A DNA stretch of 64,000 nt from Flavobacterium jumunjinense (GCF_021650975.2 NZ_CP091285.1:868001-932000), one strand, 5' to 3'. Positions 44,746 through 55,241 are shown, counted from the first letter of the stretch. Numbers and translations are program-made. Notes: generated by a model from the letters alone, not told the origin.

Positions 44746-47421
44746 TTAATCTGCTATGTTTGGTGCAAGCCATTTTGTAGCTTCTTCTAATGTTATATTT
44801 CTTCTTTTGGCATAATCTTCAACCTGATCTTCTTTTATTTTTCCCAATCCAAAATATTTACTTTGAGGATTTGCAAAATAATATCCTGAAACCGAAGCCG
44901 CTGGCCACATTGCCATACTTTCCGTAAGCGTTACTCCAATTTCTTTTTCTACATTTAACAATTTCCAAATGGTTGGTTTCTCTAAATGATCAGGACAAGC
45001 TGGATAACCTGGTGCTGGTCTTATACCTTTATACTCTTCTTTTATCAACTCATGGTTAGATAAACTTTCATTGGAAGCATAGCCCCAAATTTCTTTTCTA
45101 ACTTTCAAATGCAAATATTCCGCAAAGGCTTCAGCAAAACGATCTCCAAGTGCTTTTACAAGAATAGCATTATAATCGTCTAATTCTTTTTCAAATTCTG
45201 CTGCTTTTTCATCTACTCCAAAACCTGTAGAAACACAAAAACACCCCATGTAGTCTTGTTTCCCTGTTTCTTTTGGCACAATAAAATCAGATAAAGCGAT
45301 GTTTGGTGCTCCAGCAGTTTTCTGAGATTGTTGACGTAGCGTTAAGAAATTCTCAACTCCGTTAGAAGTTACAAGTTCAATATCATCATCGTTTACTTGA
45401 TTGGCTGGAAAAATTCCTAAAATTCCTTTTGCGGTGAACCATTTTTCTGAAGTTATCTTTTTCAACATAGCTTGCGCATCGATAAACAAATTTGTCGCTT
45501 CTTCACCAACAACTTCATCAGTAAGAATAGCTGGATACTTTCCGAATAATTGCCATGATTGAAAAAAAGGAGTCCAATCGATAAAGTCAATCAATTCAGC
45601 TAAATCAACAGAAATCGTTTTTGTTCCAATAAAATTCGGCTTTACAGGCTCAAAAGCTTCCCAATCTATTTTAAATTTATTTTTTCTTGCTTCTTCAATA
45701 GCATGGAAATTTTTCTCTCTACTTCTATTTAAATAACCATCTCTAAGTTTATCATATTCTTCTCTTATTCCTTTTACATAGGAAAACTTAGTTTCTGTTT
45801 GCAGTAAATTACTTGCAACCGTAACTGCTCTTGATGCATCATTAACATGCACAACCGTTTGTCTATATTCTGGAGCAATTTTTACTGCTGTATGTGCACG
45901 AGAAGTTGTTGCTCCACCAATCATTATAGGAATCTGAATATTCAGCTTATCCATTTCTTTCGCCAAATAAACCATTTCATCTAGAGAAGGCGTTATTAAA
46001 CCACTCAACCCTATAATATCAACATTTTCTCTAATTGCTGTTTCAATAATTTTTTCCGGAGAAACCATTACTCCTAAATCAATGATTTCAAAGTTATTAC
46101 ACCCTAAAACAACCGCAACAATATTTTTACCAATATCATGTACATCACCTTTTACCGTAGCCATTAATACTTTTCCTGCACTTGACGACTTACCTACTTT
46201 TTCTTCTTCAATAAAAGGAAGTAAATAAGCAACTGCTTTTTTCATTACTCTTGCTGACTTTACAACTTGCGGCAAGAACATTTTTCCGCTACCAAATAAA
46301 TCTCCAACAACATTCATTCCTGCCATTAAGTTTACCTCGATAACTTCAATTGCTTTTAACGCATCTTTTCGTGCTTCTTCAACATCATTTTCTATAAACT
46401 CGTCGATTCCTTTTACTAATGAATGCGTTAAACGTTCTTGCACAGAACCACTTCTCCATTCTGCTATCGCTTTTTCGTTAACTTTAAAATCTCCTTTAAA
46501 ACTTTCTGCTAAATCTAAAAGTCGTTCGGTAGCATCATCTCTTCTGTTTAAAATTACATCTTCAACATGCTCCAATAAGTTTTTATCAATTTCATCGTAA
46601 ATCTCTAACATTTCGGGATTTACAATCCCCATTGTCATTCCGTTTTGAATCGCATAATACAAGAAAACAGAATGCATGGCTTCCCGAACCGTATCGTTTC
46701 CTCTAAAAGAGAATGAAACATTACTTACTCCTCCAGAAATTCCTGCATGAGGCAAGTTTTCACGAATCCATTTTGTAGCTCTAAAAAAATCTAATGCATT
46801 TAATCGGTGTTCTTCCATTCCTGTTGCAACAGGAAAAATATTGGGATCGAAAATAATATCTTCAGCTGGAAATTTCACCTCATCTACCAAGATATCATAG
46901 GAACGTTTACAAATTTCTATTCTTCTTTCATAAGTATCTGCCTGACCATCTTCATCAAAAGCCATGACAATTACAGCTGCACCATATCTCTTTATTAATC
47001 TAGCTTGATGTCTAAAATTATCTTCACCTTCTTTTAAGGAAATCGAATTTACTACTCCTTTACCTTGAATTACTTTTAAACCTGCTTCGATTATTTCCCA
47101 TTTGGAACTATCGACCATAACAGGAACACGAGCAATATCTGGTTCGGCAGCGATAAGATTTAGAAACTTCGTCATTGCGTAAACACCATCAAGCATTCCT
47201 TCATCCATATTAATATCGATGATTTGCGCTCCTCCTTCTACTTGTTGTCTTGCAATATCTAATGCTTCATCATATTTTTCTTCTTTAATTAAACGAAGAA
47301 ATTTTCTAGAACCTGTAACATTCGTTCTTTCTCCTACATTTATGAAATTGCTTTCTGGAGTAACGATTAATGGTTCTAGACCCGATAATTTTAAATATTT
47401 TTTACACACACCTTCTTTCAT
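44746..47421 (-). CDS. metH: Methionine synthase, folate/cobalamin/activation part
   Basis: The 891-residue C-terminal portion of cobalamin-dependent methionine synthase. It has a pterin-binding domain ([15 protein letters not shown] at about residue 26 onward), the B12 cap helical domain (about 310-410), the cobalamin domain with [16 protein letters not shown] and [11 protein letters not shown], and the SAM-binding activation domain ([31 protein letters not shown]). The homocysteine domain is encoded separately upstream, and the TAATG junction shares one base. Split MetH is common in Bacteroidota. Confidence 0.96.
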   Translation of the reverse strand: MKEGVCKKYLKLSGLEPLIVTPESNFINVGERTNVTGSRKFLRLIKEEKYDEALDIARQQVEGGAQIIDINMDEGMLDGVYAMTKFLNLIAAEPDIARVPVMVDSSKWEIIEAGLKVIQGKGVVNSISLKEGEDNFRHQARLIKRYGAAVIVMAFDEDGQADTYERRIEICKRSYDILVDEVKFPAEDIIFDPNIFPVATGMEEHRLNALDFFRATKWIRENLPHAGISGGVSNVSFSFRGNDTVREAMHSVFLYYAIQNGMTMGIVNPEMLEIYDEIDKNLLEHVEDVILNRRDDATERLLDLAESFKGDFKVNEKAIAEWRSGSVQERLTHSLVKGIDEFIENDVEEARKDALKAIEVIEVNLMAGMNVVGDLFGSGKMFLPQVVKSARVMKKAVAYLLPFIEEEKVGKSSSAGKVLMATVKGDVHDIGKNIVAVVLGCNNFEIIDLGVMVSPEKIIETAIRENVDIIGLSGLITPSLDEMVYLAKEMDKLNIQIPIMIGGATTSRAHTAVKIAPEYRQTVVHVNDASRAVTVASNLLQTETKFSYVKGIREEYDKLRDGYLNRSREKNFHAIEEARKNKFKIDWEAFEPVKPNFIGTKTISVDLAELIDFIDWTPFFQSWQLFGKYPAILTDEVVGEEATNLFIDAQAMLKKITSEKWFTAKGILGIFPANQVNDDDIELVTSNGVENFLTLRQQSQKTAGAPNIALSDFIVPKETGKQDYMGCFCVSTGFGVDEKAAEFEKELDDYNAILVKALGDRFAEAFAEYLHLKVRKEIWGYASNESLSNHELIKEEYKGIRPAPGYPACPDHLEKPTIWKLLNVEKEIGVTLTESMAMWPAASVSGYYFANPQSKYFGLGKIKEDQVEDYAKRRNITLEEATKWLAPNIAD

Positions 47422-48410
47422 TATGCTTCAACTTGTATTTTTCTAGGTTTAAATTCTGCTGCAACATCTGCAATCAACTTTATATGTTCTGGAGTTGTTC
47501 CGCAACAACCACCAATAATATTTACCAAACTATCTTCTAAATATTCTCGAATGAGCGCTTGCATTTCTTCTGGTGTTTGATCGTATTCTCCAAATGCATT
47601 TGGCAAACCCGCGTTTGGGTGTGCCGAAATATTCAGTTGTGTATTATGTGCTAATCTTTTCAAATAAGGTTTTAACTGATCGGCTCCAAGAGCACAATTA
47701 AAACCAACAGACAACAAAGGAATATGTTCTATTGATATTAAAAAACCCTCTACCGTTTGACCAGATAACGTTCTACCAGAAGCATCGGTAATTGTTCCAG
47801 AAACCATAATTGGTATATCAATTTGCCTTTCTTCTTTAACTTCTTCTATTGCAAACAAAGCTGCTTTTGCATTTAAAGTATCGAAAATAGTTTCTACCAA
47901 AAGAAGGTCGCAACCACCATCTATCAAAGCTTCTACTTGTTGTTTATAGGCGATTCGTAAATCATCGAAAGTAACAGCACGATAACCTGGGTCATTAACA
48001 TCTGGACTCATACTTGCTGTTCTGTTTGTTGGACCAATTGCACCAGCTACAAAACGAGACCTATCTGTAAACTCATCTGCAACTTCACGTGCAATTTTAG
48101 CCGATTGATAATTTAATTCATAAACTAAGTCTTCCATGTGGTAATCAGCCATTCCAATTGTAGTTCCAGAAAACGTATTGGTTTCTACAATATCTGCTCC
48201 TGCTTGAAAATATAATCGGTGAACTTCTTTTACTGCTTCAGGTTGTGTGATAGACAATAAATCGTTATTTCCTTTTAACGGATGCTGAAAAGCTGCAAAT
48301 CGTTCTCCTCTAAAATCTTCTTCAGAGAAATTATAGCGTTGCAACATGGTTCCCATTGCTCCATCGAGAACAAGAATTCTTTCTTTAATTGCTTGATTAA
48401 TTTTTGACAT
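47421..48410 (-). CDS. metH: Methionine synthase, homocysteine S-methyltransferase part
   Basis: The 329-residue N-terminal portion of a split methionine synthase. [21 protein letters not shown] begins the TIM barrel. The zinc ligands are the Cys of GFNCALGAD and the Cys pair of [11 protein letters not shown]. It probably assembles with the larger product encoded immediately downstream by translational coupling. An upstream SAM-I riboswitch leader of about 370 bases precedes it. Confidence 0.96.
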   Translation of the reverse strand: MSKINQAIKERILVLDGAMGTMLQRYNFSEEDFRGERFAAFQHPLKGNNDLLSITQPEAVKEVHRLYFQAGADIVETNTFSGTTIGMADYHMEDLVYELNYQSAKIAREVADEFTDRSRFVAGAIGPTNRTASMSPDVNDPGYRAVTFDDLRIAYKQQVEALIDGGCDLLLVETIFDTLNAKAALFAIEEVKEERQIDIPIMVSGTITDASGRTLSGQTVEGFLISIEHIPLLSVGFNCALGADQLKPYLKRLAHNTQLNISAHPNAGLPNAFGEYDQTPEEMQALIREYLEDSLVNIIGGCCGTTPEHIKLIADVAAEFKPRKIQVEA

Positions 48411-48482
48411 ATTTCAGTTAATAGTTTACGGTTAACAATAGACAAAAAGTCAATTGTTACCAAAAAATCGACATAAATCCCT

Positions 48483-48600
48483 TATAGCCCTGATGGAAAC
48501 GACATCCTTTTTTTAGATTACAATTAAGCGTAATAAATAATCTAAAAAAAGATATAGTGAACAGCAGGAAAATAGTTTCTAAAACAGCGCAAAACATCCG
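48483..48600 (+). ncRNA. Conserved flavobacterial structured element (Flavo-1-like)
   Basis: A 14-bp perfect stem CTTTTTTTAGATTA (48507-48520) and TAATCTAAAAAAAG (48538-48551) is flanked by GCCCTGATGGAAACGACATC on the left and GATATAGTGAACAGCAGGAA on the right. CCTG and CAGG in the flanks can pair. I recall this combination of flanks as a recurrent intergenic motif in Flavobacteriia, probably Rfam Flavo-1; this is from memory. Orientation is uncertain: on the plus strand it is antisense to the metH leader. Confidence 0.45.
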
Positions 48601-48664
48601 CTTCAATTAATTGCAAGCTGAAAATTATACAAAATGATAATCATGAAAAATGGAAAAAAACCAA

Positions 48665-48782
48665 GTTATCTTTGCCTAAACACTGAAAAAAATCAGCACT
48701 TAAACTAGAATGTAGCACCTTCTACAAGAAGTAGGGTTGCTAAGCTTTCAACGGGTCTATTCCCTCCAGCTTTCATGATAAC
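48665..48782 (-). ncRNA. SAM-I (S-box) riboswitch controlling metH-metF
   Basis: On the minus strand GTTATCATGAAAGCTGGAGG leads into GAATAGACCCGTTGAAAGCT and TAGCAACCCTAC, the S-box core. P1 pairs GTTATC (48782-48777) with GATAAC (48670-48665), P2 pairs AAGCT with AGCTT, P3 pairs CTAC with GTAG before AAGGTGCTAC, and P4 is AAGTGCTGA with TCAGTGTTT. It senses S-adenosylmethionine and lies in the 5' leader of metH. No obvious poly-T terminator follows directly, so the expression platform is unclear. Confidence 0.92.
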
Positions 48783-48804
48783 AACATACTATTTAAGAAC
48801 ATTA

Positions 48805-48812
48805 CAAATGTA
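48805..48812 (-). promoter_or_regulatory. -7 promoter element for the SAM riboswitch transcript
   Basis: The minus strand reads TACATTTG, an exact TAnnTTTG match, about 23 bases before the start of riboswitch P1. Confidence 0.6.
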
Positions 48813-48921
48813 ATCATAAAATTAATTTTTAGAAATTATATCTATATTTTTATAATTTTATTTTATAAATTAGTTTTAAAAACTAATTAAAACAAAAATA
48901 ACAGTTAATTAATCTGTGTTT

Positions 48922-50094
48922 TTAATTTAACGCTTGAGATAAATCGTTAATAATATCTTCTACTGTTTCTAATCCAACTGAAACACGCACTAAACCATCA
49001 ATAATACTCACTGCCAATCGTTCTTCTGTTGACAATTTACTATGTGTAGTTGAAGCAGGATGTGTTACAATACTTCTTGTATCTCCTAAATTAGCAGACA
49101 GTGAACAAAACTTTATTTTGTCTAAGAATTGTCTTCCTTTCTCTATTCCTCCTTCAATTTCGAATGCCACAATATTTCCACCTAATTTCATTTGCTTTTT
49201 TGCTACTTCATATTGCGGATGCGATGGTAAAAAAGGATACTTTACCCTTTTTACATTTGGATGTGACTCTAAAAAATGAGCTACTTTCAATGCATTTTCG
49301 CAATGTTTTTCGACACGAATTGCTAATGTTTCTAAACTTTTAGACAACACCCAAGCATTAAACGGAGACATTGCTGGACCTGTGTTTCTAGAAAACAAGT
49401 AAATCTCCCTTACTAATTCTTGATTACCAACTACAACTCCGCCCAAAACTCTACCTTGACCATCTATTAATTTGGTTGCAGAATGCACGACAAGATCTGC
49501 TCCAAATTTAATTGGATTTTGAAGATAGGGTGTTGCAAAACAATTATCTACAATTAAAATAAGATTATGTCTTTTTGCAATTTGCCCTAAATAATCTAAA
49601 TCTAGAACATCAACAGCTGGATTTGTTGGCGATTCTGCAAAAAGTATCTTGGTGTTTGGCTGAATGAAACTTTCTATTGTTTCTGGCTTATTTATATCAA
49701 AATAACTAGTTGTAATATTCCATTTCGGAAAATACTTTGTAAATAATGTATGTGTTGACCCAAACACACTTCCTACCGAAACAATATGATCGCCCGCATT
49801 TAATAAAGCCGCAAAAGTACTATATACTGCCGCCATTCCTGTTGCGAAAGCACAACCATCTTCTGCCTGTTCCATTTGACAAATCTTCTCTACAAATTCG
49901 GTTGTATTTGGATTTGAAAATCGGCTATAAATATTTCTAACTTTTTCCTCCGCAAATGAAGAACGCATATCTTCTGCATCTTCAAAAACAAAACTTGAGG
50001 TTAAATATAACGGAACCGAATGTTCTAAATGTTGTGAACGTTCTACTTGTGTACGAATGGCTTGTGTTTCGAAACCAAAATCTTGCTGACTCAT
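48922..50094 (-). CDS. metZ: O-succinylhomoserine sulfhydrylase-type PLP enzyme
   Basis: A 390-residue Cys/Met-metabolism PLP enzyme making homocysteine from an O-acylhomoserine and sulfide. The PLP lysine is in VVHSATKLIDGQGRVLGG, whose DGQGR text is typical of MetZ rather than of cystathionine synthases. Other family segments are YSRFSNPNTTEF and NPAVDVLDL. It is the last gene of metY-metX-thrA-metZ, so two sulfhydrylases serve one pathway; acyl preference is not provable here. Confidence 0.87.
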   Translation of the reverse strand: MSQQDFGFETQAIRTQVERSQHLEHSVPLYLTSSFVFEDAEDMRSSFAEEKVRNIYSRFSNPNTTEFVEKICQMEQAEDGCAFATGMAAVYSTFAALLNAGDHIVSVGSVFGSTHTLFTKYFPKWNITTSYFDINKPETIESFIQPNTKILFAESPTNPAVDVLDLDYLGQIAKRHNLILIVDNCFATPYLQNPIKFGADLVVHSATKLIDGQGRVLGGVVVGNQELVREIYLFSRNTGPAMSPFNAWVLSKSLETLAIRVEKHCENALKVAHFLESHPNVKRVKYPFLPSHPQYEVAKKQMKLGGNIVAFEIEGGIEKGRQFLDKIKFCSLSANLGDTRSIVTHPASTTHSKLSTEERLAVSIIDGLVRVSVGLETVEDIINDLSQALN

Positions 50095-50158
50095 ATAGTT
50101 GTTTAGTTGTTTAATCGTTAAACTGTTTAAAAAAACATTACGAATTAAATATTGGTTA

Positions 50159-52570
50159 TTAATTTTTTTCTGCTAATCTTAGTATATCTCCAAAAACACC
50201 TCTTGCTGTAACAGAAGCTCCTGCTCCTGCTCCTTGAATCACAATTGGTCTTTCCCCATAGGATTCTGTATAAATTTCAAATAGAGAATCGGATCCTTTT
50301 AATTGTCCTAAAGCTGAATTTTCTGAAACAGAAACTAATTTCACTTCTAAGACTCCTTTTTCTTTTTGCAAATCGCCCGATAATTCACCTATATATCGCA
50401 ATACATGATTTGGTTCTTGCCCTTCTTTTATTTGTTGATATATTGGATTAAACTCTTCTATTCTTTCAAAAAATTCATCTTGAGAAATAGTTTGTAAATG
50501 TTCTGGAATTAGATTGTCGATTTTAATTTCGTCGAATTCGTTTTGCAAGTCGAGTTCCCTTGCTAAGATCAACACTTTTCTTGCCACATCGTTTCCACAC
50601 AAATCTTCTCTAGGATCAGGTTCTGTATATCCGCTATCTACCGCTTCTTGAAGTACATCGCTAAAGTTTTTATTTTCATTAGAAAAGGTATTAAACAAAT
50701 AACTCAATGAACCCGAAAAAACGCCTTTAATTTTTGTGATATTTTCTCCTGACAAATGCAATAATTTAATTGTATCAATCAAAGGTAAACCAGCGCCAAC
50801 ATTGGTTTCATATAAATAGTTCTTTTGATTTTTCTCAATAGTTTTACGTAACGCCTTATAGAAACTATAACTTAAAGTATTCGCTATTTTATTTGAAGAA
50901 ACCAAATCGAATCCGTTTTCGATTAAATAAGAATAGTTTTCTACAAATGTTGCACTTGCTGTATTATCTATTGCAATTAGATTTTCTAAATGATTTTCTC
51001 TTGCATATTTTACCACATCTTCTACCGAATATTCACTACCATTATCCGCTATAGCCGTTTTCCAATCGTTATTTAGTCCGTTATTATTTAGTAGCACTTT
51101 TTTAGAGTTTGCAATTGCAAAAACATTCAAAGCAATATTTTTTCTTTTTTCTATCGCTGAAGCAGAATTTAATATTTGATTGATTAATGTCCCACCAACT
51201 AATCCGTGACCAAAAACCGCGATGTTTATTTTCTTTGAAACACCGAAAATTTCACCATGAATTACATTTAATGCGCGTTTTAAATCTCCTTTATGAATCA
51301 CTAGACTTATATTTCTTCCTGTAGTTGTATTATTAAATAATATAGGAACAATTTTATTTTTAATTAATGCCGTGTAGGGTTTATGAAACGTACTCAAATC
51401 TTGACCAATTATTGAAATTACTGCGATGTTATCGTTTACGGTAATTCCGTTTACATCTTTAGTATAAAAATCATTTTCAAACTCTTTCTCTAGCTCTATT
51501 AGCGCTTTCGAAGCTTTGTCTGATTCTACAACAATACCAATACCTCTTTCTGAAGAACCTTGAGAAATGATACTAACACTAATATTATTATCACCCATTA
51601 CTCTAAAAATCCTTGCATCAACTCCTGTTTTTCCTAAAAGACCACGACCTTCTAGGTTAATAAGTGAAACATTATTTAAAATAGAAAGTGATTTTATTCC
51701 TTCATCAGTTTGCTCAGCCGTTATAAGCGTTCCATAACTATCGGGATTAAAAGTGTTTAATATTCGTAAAGGAATATTTTTTTCCACTAAAGGAATTATT
51801 GTTTTTGCATGTAGAATATTTGCTCCAAAATTGGCTAATTCATTCGCTTCATTAAAAGACAATTTCTCAATTTTTCTTGCATTTACTACTAATTCTGGAT
51901 TAGCTGTAAAAATTCCATCTACATGTGTATAGTTCTGAAATTCTTCCGCATCTAAATAATTTGCCAATAATGAAGCCGTATAATTACTACCGTTTCTACC
52001 TAAAGTTGTAGTTTCGTTACTCACCGTAGAGGCAATAAAACCTGTTACAATATTTACACCTTCTGGCTGATTATTAAAAAATTGAATACTGTTCTTTTTA
52101 GAAATTATATCTAAAGGTTGTGCGTTACCAAAAATGGCATCGGTTTTTATTAATTGACGTGCATCTACAAAATTGGCTTTTACTTTTTTCTCATTTAACA
52201 CATGAGTTAAGTATTTTGCAGAAAGCAATTCACCAACTGCTACAATTTGATCTTTAATTCGCGGACTATAATCTCTCAATAAACTAACGCCTTCTAATAG
52301 TTTTTCTAATTGATGAAATTCTTCTGCAAAGACATCTTCTTTTATTTCATTTTGCTGATATTCTTTAAAAGACTCTAAATCTTTCTCATAATTATCGCCT
52401 TTTTGAGCTTTCTCTAACAAATCAATTAATTCGTTTGTTGCATTTGCTCTTGCAGAAACTACCACAACTATCGATTCGTTACTGAAAAATTTTTGAGCAA
52501 TTATTTGAATTACTTTTGATAAACCTTCTCCATTTGCTAGAGATTTACCTCCAAACTTTAATATTTTCAT
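50159..52570 (-). CDS. thrA: Bifunctional aspartate kinase / homoserine dehydrogenase
   Basis: An 803-residue fusion forming aspartyl phosphate and reducing aspartate semialdehyde to homoserine. The kinase begins KFGGKSLANGEG (Lys where KFGGTS is usual) and includes TTLGRNGSNYTASLLA. ACT repeats lie around 300-440 (VSIISQGSSERGIGIVVE). The dehydrogenase has VFGHGLVGGTLINQ, the catalytic TNVGAGLPL and GVFSGSLSYLFNTF. It feeds homoserine to metX, encoded five bases upstream. The Thr-to-Lys change in the first motif is worth noting but does not remove the catalytic Lys. Confidence 0.93.
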   Translation of the reverse strand: MKILKFGGKSLANGEGLSKVIQIIAQKFFSNESIVVVVSARANATNELIDLLEKAQKGDNYEKDLESFKEYQQNEIKEDVFAEEFHQLEKLLEGVSLLRDYSPRIKDQIVAVGELLSAKYLTHVLNEKKVKANFVDARQLIKTDAIFGNAQPLDIISKKNSIQFFNNQPEGVNIVTGFIASTVSNETTTLGRNGSNYTASLLANYLDAEEFQNYTHVDGIFTANPELVVNARKIEKLSFNEANELANFGANILHAKTIIPLVEKNIPLRILNTFNPDSYGTLITAEQTDEGIKSLSILNNVSLINLEGRGLLGKTGVDARIFRVMGDNNISVSIISQGSSERGIGIVVESDKASKALIELEKEFENDFYTKDVNGITVNDNIAVISIIGQDLSTFHKPYTALIKNKIVPILFNNTTTGRNISLVIHKGDLKRALNVIHGEIFGVSKKINIAVFGHGLVGGTLINQILNSASAIEKRKNIALNVFAIANSKKVLLNNNGLNNDWKTAIADNGSEYSVEDVVKYARENHLENLIAIDNTASATFVENYSYLIENGFDLVSSNKIANTLSYSFYKALRKTIEKNQKNYLYETNVGAGLPLIDTIKLLHLSGENITKIKGVFSGSLSYLFNTFSNENKNFSDVLQEAVDSGYTEPDPREDLCGNDVARKVLILARELDLQNEFDEIKIDNLIPEHLQTISQDEFFERIEEFNPIYQQIKEGQEPNHVLRYIGELSGDLQKEKGVLEVKLVSVSENSALGQLKGSDSLFEIYTESYGERPIVIQGAGAGASVTARGVFGDILRLAEKN

Positions 52571-52575
52571 TCTTT

Positions 52576-53562
52576 TTATTTTATATAAATTATATTGAAT
52601 ACGTTTTCTAAAATCTCATTAAGCTGTTTGTATTCAATTAAAAAAGCATCATGTCCGTGAATGGATTGTATTTTATGATGATACACATTGCTCTTAACTT
52701 TTCTTAAAACTTCGTAAGTTTCTTTATCTTCTTTGGCTACAAAAAAACGATCCGTATCTATTGAAACGATATGAATATTTGATTTCACATTACTTATTAC
52801 ATTTTCTAAACGCTCTCTTCCTCTAGTTATATCATTTGTTTTTAACAAATGATTCATCAATTTATAAGACGCTAACTGAAAACGTTGTTCTAATTTTTCT
52901 CCGTGATAGCATAACCAATTTTCAATTTCAAACCGTTGATTTTTCGGATTCACTTTTCCTTCAAACTTATTTTTTAACGATTCTGGTGTTCGATACAATA
53001 ACATGGCATGAACACGAGCATCTTGAATAGGACTTGAAGAATTATTCAGAATTACATCTTGAACCAAAACATTAGCAATCATCCAATCGGTTGCTTTCCA
53101 GTCGGTTGCAATAGGAATTACATTCTCAATTGAATTAGGCTCTAAAACAGACATTTCCCAAGCAATTGCTCCGCCTAAACTTCCACCAATAACAGCAAAA
53201 AGTGATTCTATTTTCAATTGAAAAACAACTTGCCAAAAAACGCTAGCAATATCTCTTATTGTGAAATTTTTATAATCGACAATCTGATTTTCTTCATTAC
53301 CATCAAATCCGTTTCCTGGAATATTTATTGCTAAAACGGTATAAAATTTTGTGTCAATTGTTTTATTTTCACCAATTAAATCATTCCACCAACCATTTTC
53401 CCCAACAACAGTTGAATTTCCTGTTAAAGCATGATTAACCAACACAACTGGTGCTGTTCCTAATTCTTGCCCAAAAGTTTCATAAAACAAATTCACGTTT
53501 TTTAGTGTTGTTTTGTTTTCTAAAACCCAATTCTTAATTACTATTTTTTTTAAATCAAGCAT
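52576..53562 (-). CDS. metX: Homoserine O-acyltransferase (MetX-type)
   Basis: A 328-residue alpha/beta-hydrolase fold protein. The nucleophile is Ser in GGSLGGAIAWEMSV (about residue 127), the oxyanion region is NHALTGNS, and the catalytic His is in IHGHDAFLIEY with Asp in SIDTDRFF. MetX activates homoserine with an acetyl (or succinyl) group for sulfhydrylation. It is shorter than the 350-380 residues of many MetX proteins. Position between metY and thrA supports the role. Confidence 0.87.
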   Translation of the reverse strand: MLDLKKIVIKNWVLENKTTLKNVNLFYETFGQELGTAPVVLVNHALTGNSTVVGENGWWNDLIGENKTIDTKFYTVLAINIPGNGFDGNEENQIVDYKNFTIRDIASVFWQVVFQLKIESLFAVIGGSLGGAIAWEMSVLEPNSIENVIPIATDWKATDWMIANVLVQDVILNNSSSPIQDARVHAMLLYRTPESLKNKFEGKVNPKNQRFEIENWLCYHGEKLEQRFQLASYKLMNHLLKTNDITRGRERLENVISNVKSNIHIVSIDTDRFFVAKEDKETYEVLRKVKSNVYHHKIQSIHGHDAFLIEYKQLNEILENVFNIIYIK

Positions 53563-53723
53563 TTTAAAGAGATAAAGTTTTTATTAAAAGAGACTGTCAA
53601 AAAAGATTCATTTCAAACCGAAAAAAGAGAACTATCACAACTCATCTTTATAAACACAAACCAGAATTTATTTTCAATCTGAAACAAAGGCTTCTTCTTC
53701 AACAATCTCTAAACCTATAGAAA

Positions 53724-55016
53724 TTACGCAATACTCTCTACAGGAAGTTTTTCAAAAACTGCTTGTAAATCTGCTTTTAAATCTTCAATAGCTTCTAAAC
53801 CAACAGACAATCTGATTAAATCTTTAGAAACACCCGTTGTTAATTGATCTTTATCTGATAATTGTTGATGTGTTGTACTTGCCGGATGAATAATTAATGA
53901 TTTTGTATCACCGATATTAGCTAAAAGCGAGAACAATTTTGTGTTATCTGCTACTTTTTTAGCCGCTTCAAAACCACCTTTTAATCCGAAAGTAACCACA
54001 CCACTTTGTCCTTCTGGTAAATATTGTTGTGCTAATGCATAATATTGTGAGTCTTCAAGACCTGGATAATTTACCCAAGCTACTTGTTCTTGTTCTTGCA
54101 ACCATTTTGCCAAAGCCAATGCATTTTCACTGTGTTTCTTGATTCTGATAGCTAATGTTTCTAAACCTTGAATAATTTGAAAAGCATTAAACGGACTTAG
54201 AGCTGCTCCAAAATCGCGTAACCCTTCAATTCTTACTTTTGCAATAAACGAAGCTGCTCCCAAAACATCATAATATTTTAATCCGTGATATCCTGCTGAA
54301 GGCTCTGTGAATTCAGGAAATTTCCCATTAGTCCAATCAAACTTTCCAGCGTCAATAATTACTCCACCAAGAGATGTTCCGTTTCCTGTTATGTATTTTG
54401 TTAGCGAATGAATTACCACATCTGCTCCGTGTTCGATTGGATTCAATAAATAAGGTGTAGCCACTGTATTATCAACCACAAACGGAACTTTATTTTCTTT
54501 AGCAACTTTAGATATTGCTTTTAAATCTAAGACATCTAATTTTGGATTCCCTAAGCTTTCTGCGAAAATTACTCTTGTGTTCTCTTGAATTGCTTTATCG
54601 AAATTTTCTGGATTTGAAGGATCTACAAATGTGGTAGTAATACCTAATCTTGGTAAAGTAACACTCAACAAGTTATAGGTTCCACCATATAAACTACTTG
54701 ACGCAACAATATGATCGCCCGCTTTTAGCAACACTAACAAAGCTGTTCCAATTGCTGAAGTTCCTGATGCAGTAACAACAGCTCCAATTCCTCCTTCTAA
54801 TTGTGCTAAACGTTGTTCTAAAACATCGTTTGTTGGATTATTCAATCGTGTATAAATATACCCAGCTTCTGTTAAACCAAATAAATTTGCTGCATGATCT
54901 GAATCATTAAAAACATAAGAAGATGTTTGATAAATCGGCACTGATCTTGTTCCTTGTGTCTTTGTTACATCGTGACCAGCGTGAAGTGCGTTTGTTGAAA
55001 ATTTTTGTGTACTCAT
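53724..55016 (-). CDS. metY: O-acetylhomoserine aminocarboxypropyltransferase
   Basis: Forms homocysteine from O-acetylhomoserine and sulfide. The 430-residue length and text fit MetY: FSTNALHAGHDVTKTQGTRS, TRLNNPTNDVLEQRLAQLEGG, the PLP lysine in VIHSLTKYITGNGTSLGG, and the typical insert TEPSAGYHGLKYYDVLG. It heads the metY-metX-thrA-metZ operon. Its roughly 370-base leader carries two Met/Cys-rich ORFs and two terminator-like hairpins. The 161 bases to metX hold no hairpin. Confidence 0.94.
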   Translation of the reverse strand: MSTQKFSTNALHAGHDVTKTQGTRSVPIYQTSSYVFNDSDHAANLFGLTEAGYIYTRLNNPTNDVLEQRLAQLEGGIGAVVTASGTSAIGTALLVLLKAGDHIVASSSLYGGTYNLLSVTLPRLGITTTFVDPSNPENFDKAIQENTRVIFAESLGNPKLDVLDLKAISKVAKENKVPFVVDNTVATPYLLNPIEHGADVVIHSLTKYITGNGTSLGGVIIDAGKFDWTNGKFPEFTEPSAGYHGLKYYDVLGAASFIAKVRIEGLRDFGAALSPFNAFQIIQGLETLAIRIKKHSENALALAKWLQEQEQVAWVNYPGLEDSQYYALAQQYLPEGQSGVVTFGLKGGFEAAKKVADNTKLFSLLANIGDTKSLIIHPASTTHQQLSDKDQLTTGVSKDLIRLSVGLEAIEDLKADLQAVFEKLPVESIA

Positions 55017-55061
55017 TTTTGTTTTTTTTAAATTATTATATTGTTTACTGTGGTATCAAAT

Positions 55062-55100
55062 AAAAAGCCCTTTTAGGTTAGCTTACTAAAAGGACTTTTT
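55062..55100 (-). terminator. Proximal attenuator terminator in the metY leader
   Basis: On the minus strand AAAAAGTCCTTTTAG (55100-55086) and CTAAAAGGGCTTTTT (55076-55062) form a 15-bp stem (one G-T) with a 9-base loop and T run, 45 bases before the metY ATG and 22 bases after the proximal leader ORF. TTTTAGTTA (55122-55114) just past that stop codon can pair with TAACCTAAAA (55080-55071), overlapping the 3' arm. Confidence 0.88.
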
Positions 55101-55122
55101 TAAAAATAGAAGATAACTAAAA

Positions 55123-55215
55123 TTAAATCTTTCGCTTTTGGCAATGGTAAGTCATAGTGCACATGCACATATTCATTTTACACATCATCATTATTTTGTT
55201 ATTCTCTCTTTTCAT
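55123..55215 (-). CDS. Proximal Met/Cys-rich leader peptide (30 residues) of metY
   Basis: A short ORF, ATG to TAA, with seven internal Met and four Cys codons, mostly in IMMMCKMNMCMCTM at residues 8-21. It is followed by a strong terminator before metY, first gene of a methionine operon. This is the arrangement expected if ribosome stalling at Met or Cys codons controls termination. The peptide itself probably has no function. No other reading of this stretch as protein was found. Confidence 0.85.
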   Translation of the reverse strand: MKRENNKIMMMCKMNMCMCTMTYHCQKRKI

Positions 55216-55241
55216 TATTATTAATTTTTAAAATTCTATTT

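Noticed and set aside
48275..48463. Minus-strand 62-codon ORF overlapping the metH start
   Set aside because: It is an out-of-frame shadow of the metH N-terminus; metH coding text begins at 48410 in another frame.
53563..53723. A separate promoter, riboswitch or leader between metY and metX
   Set aside because: No -7 element, hairpin or codon-biased short ORF was seen; the gap looks like a plain spacer inside the operon.
55062..55215. A strong 2:3 antiterminator for the proximal metY attenuator pairing with the 5' arm
   Set aside because: Only five-pair matches were found (GACTT with AAGTC, AAAAG with CTTTT). The better alternative TTTTAGTTA/TAACCTAAAA competes for the 3' arm, so the switching mechanism of this unit is left open.
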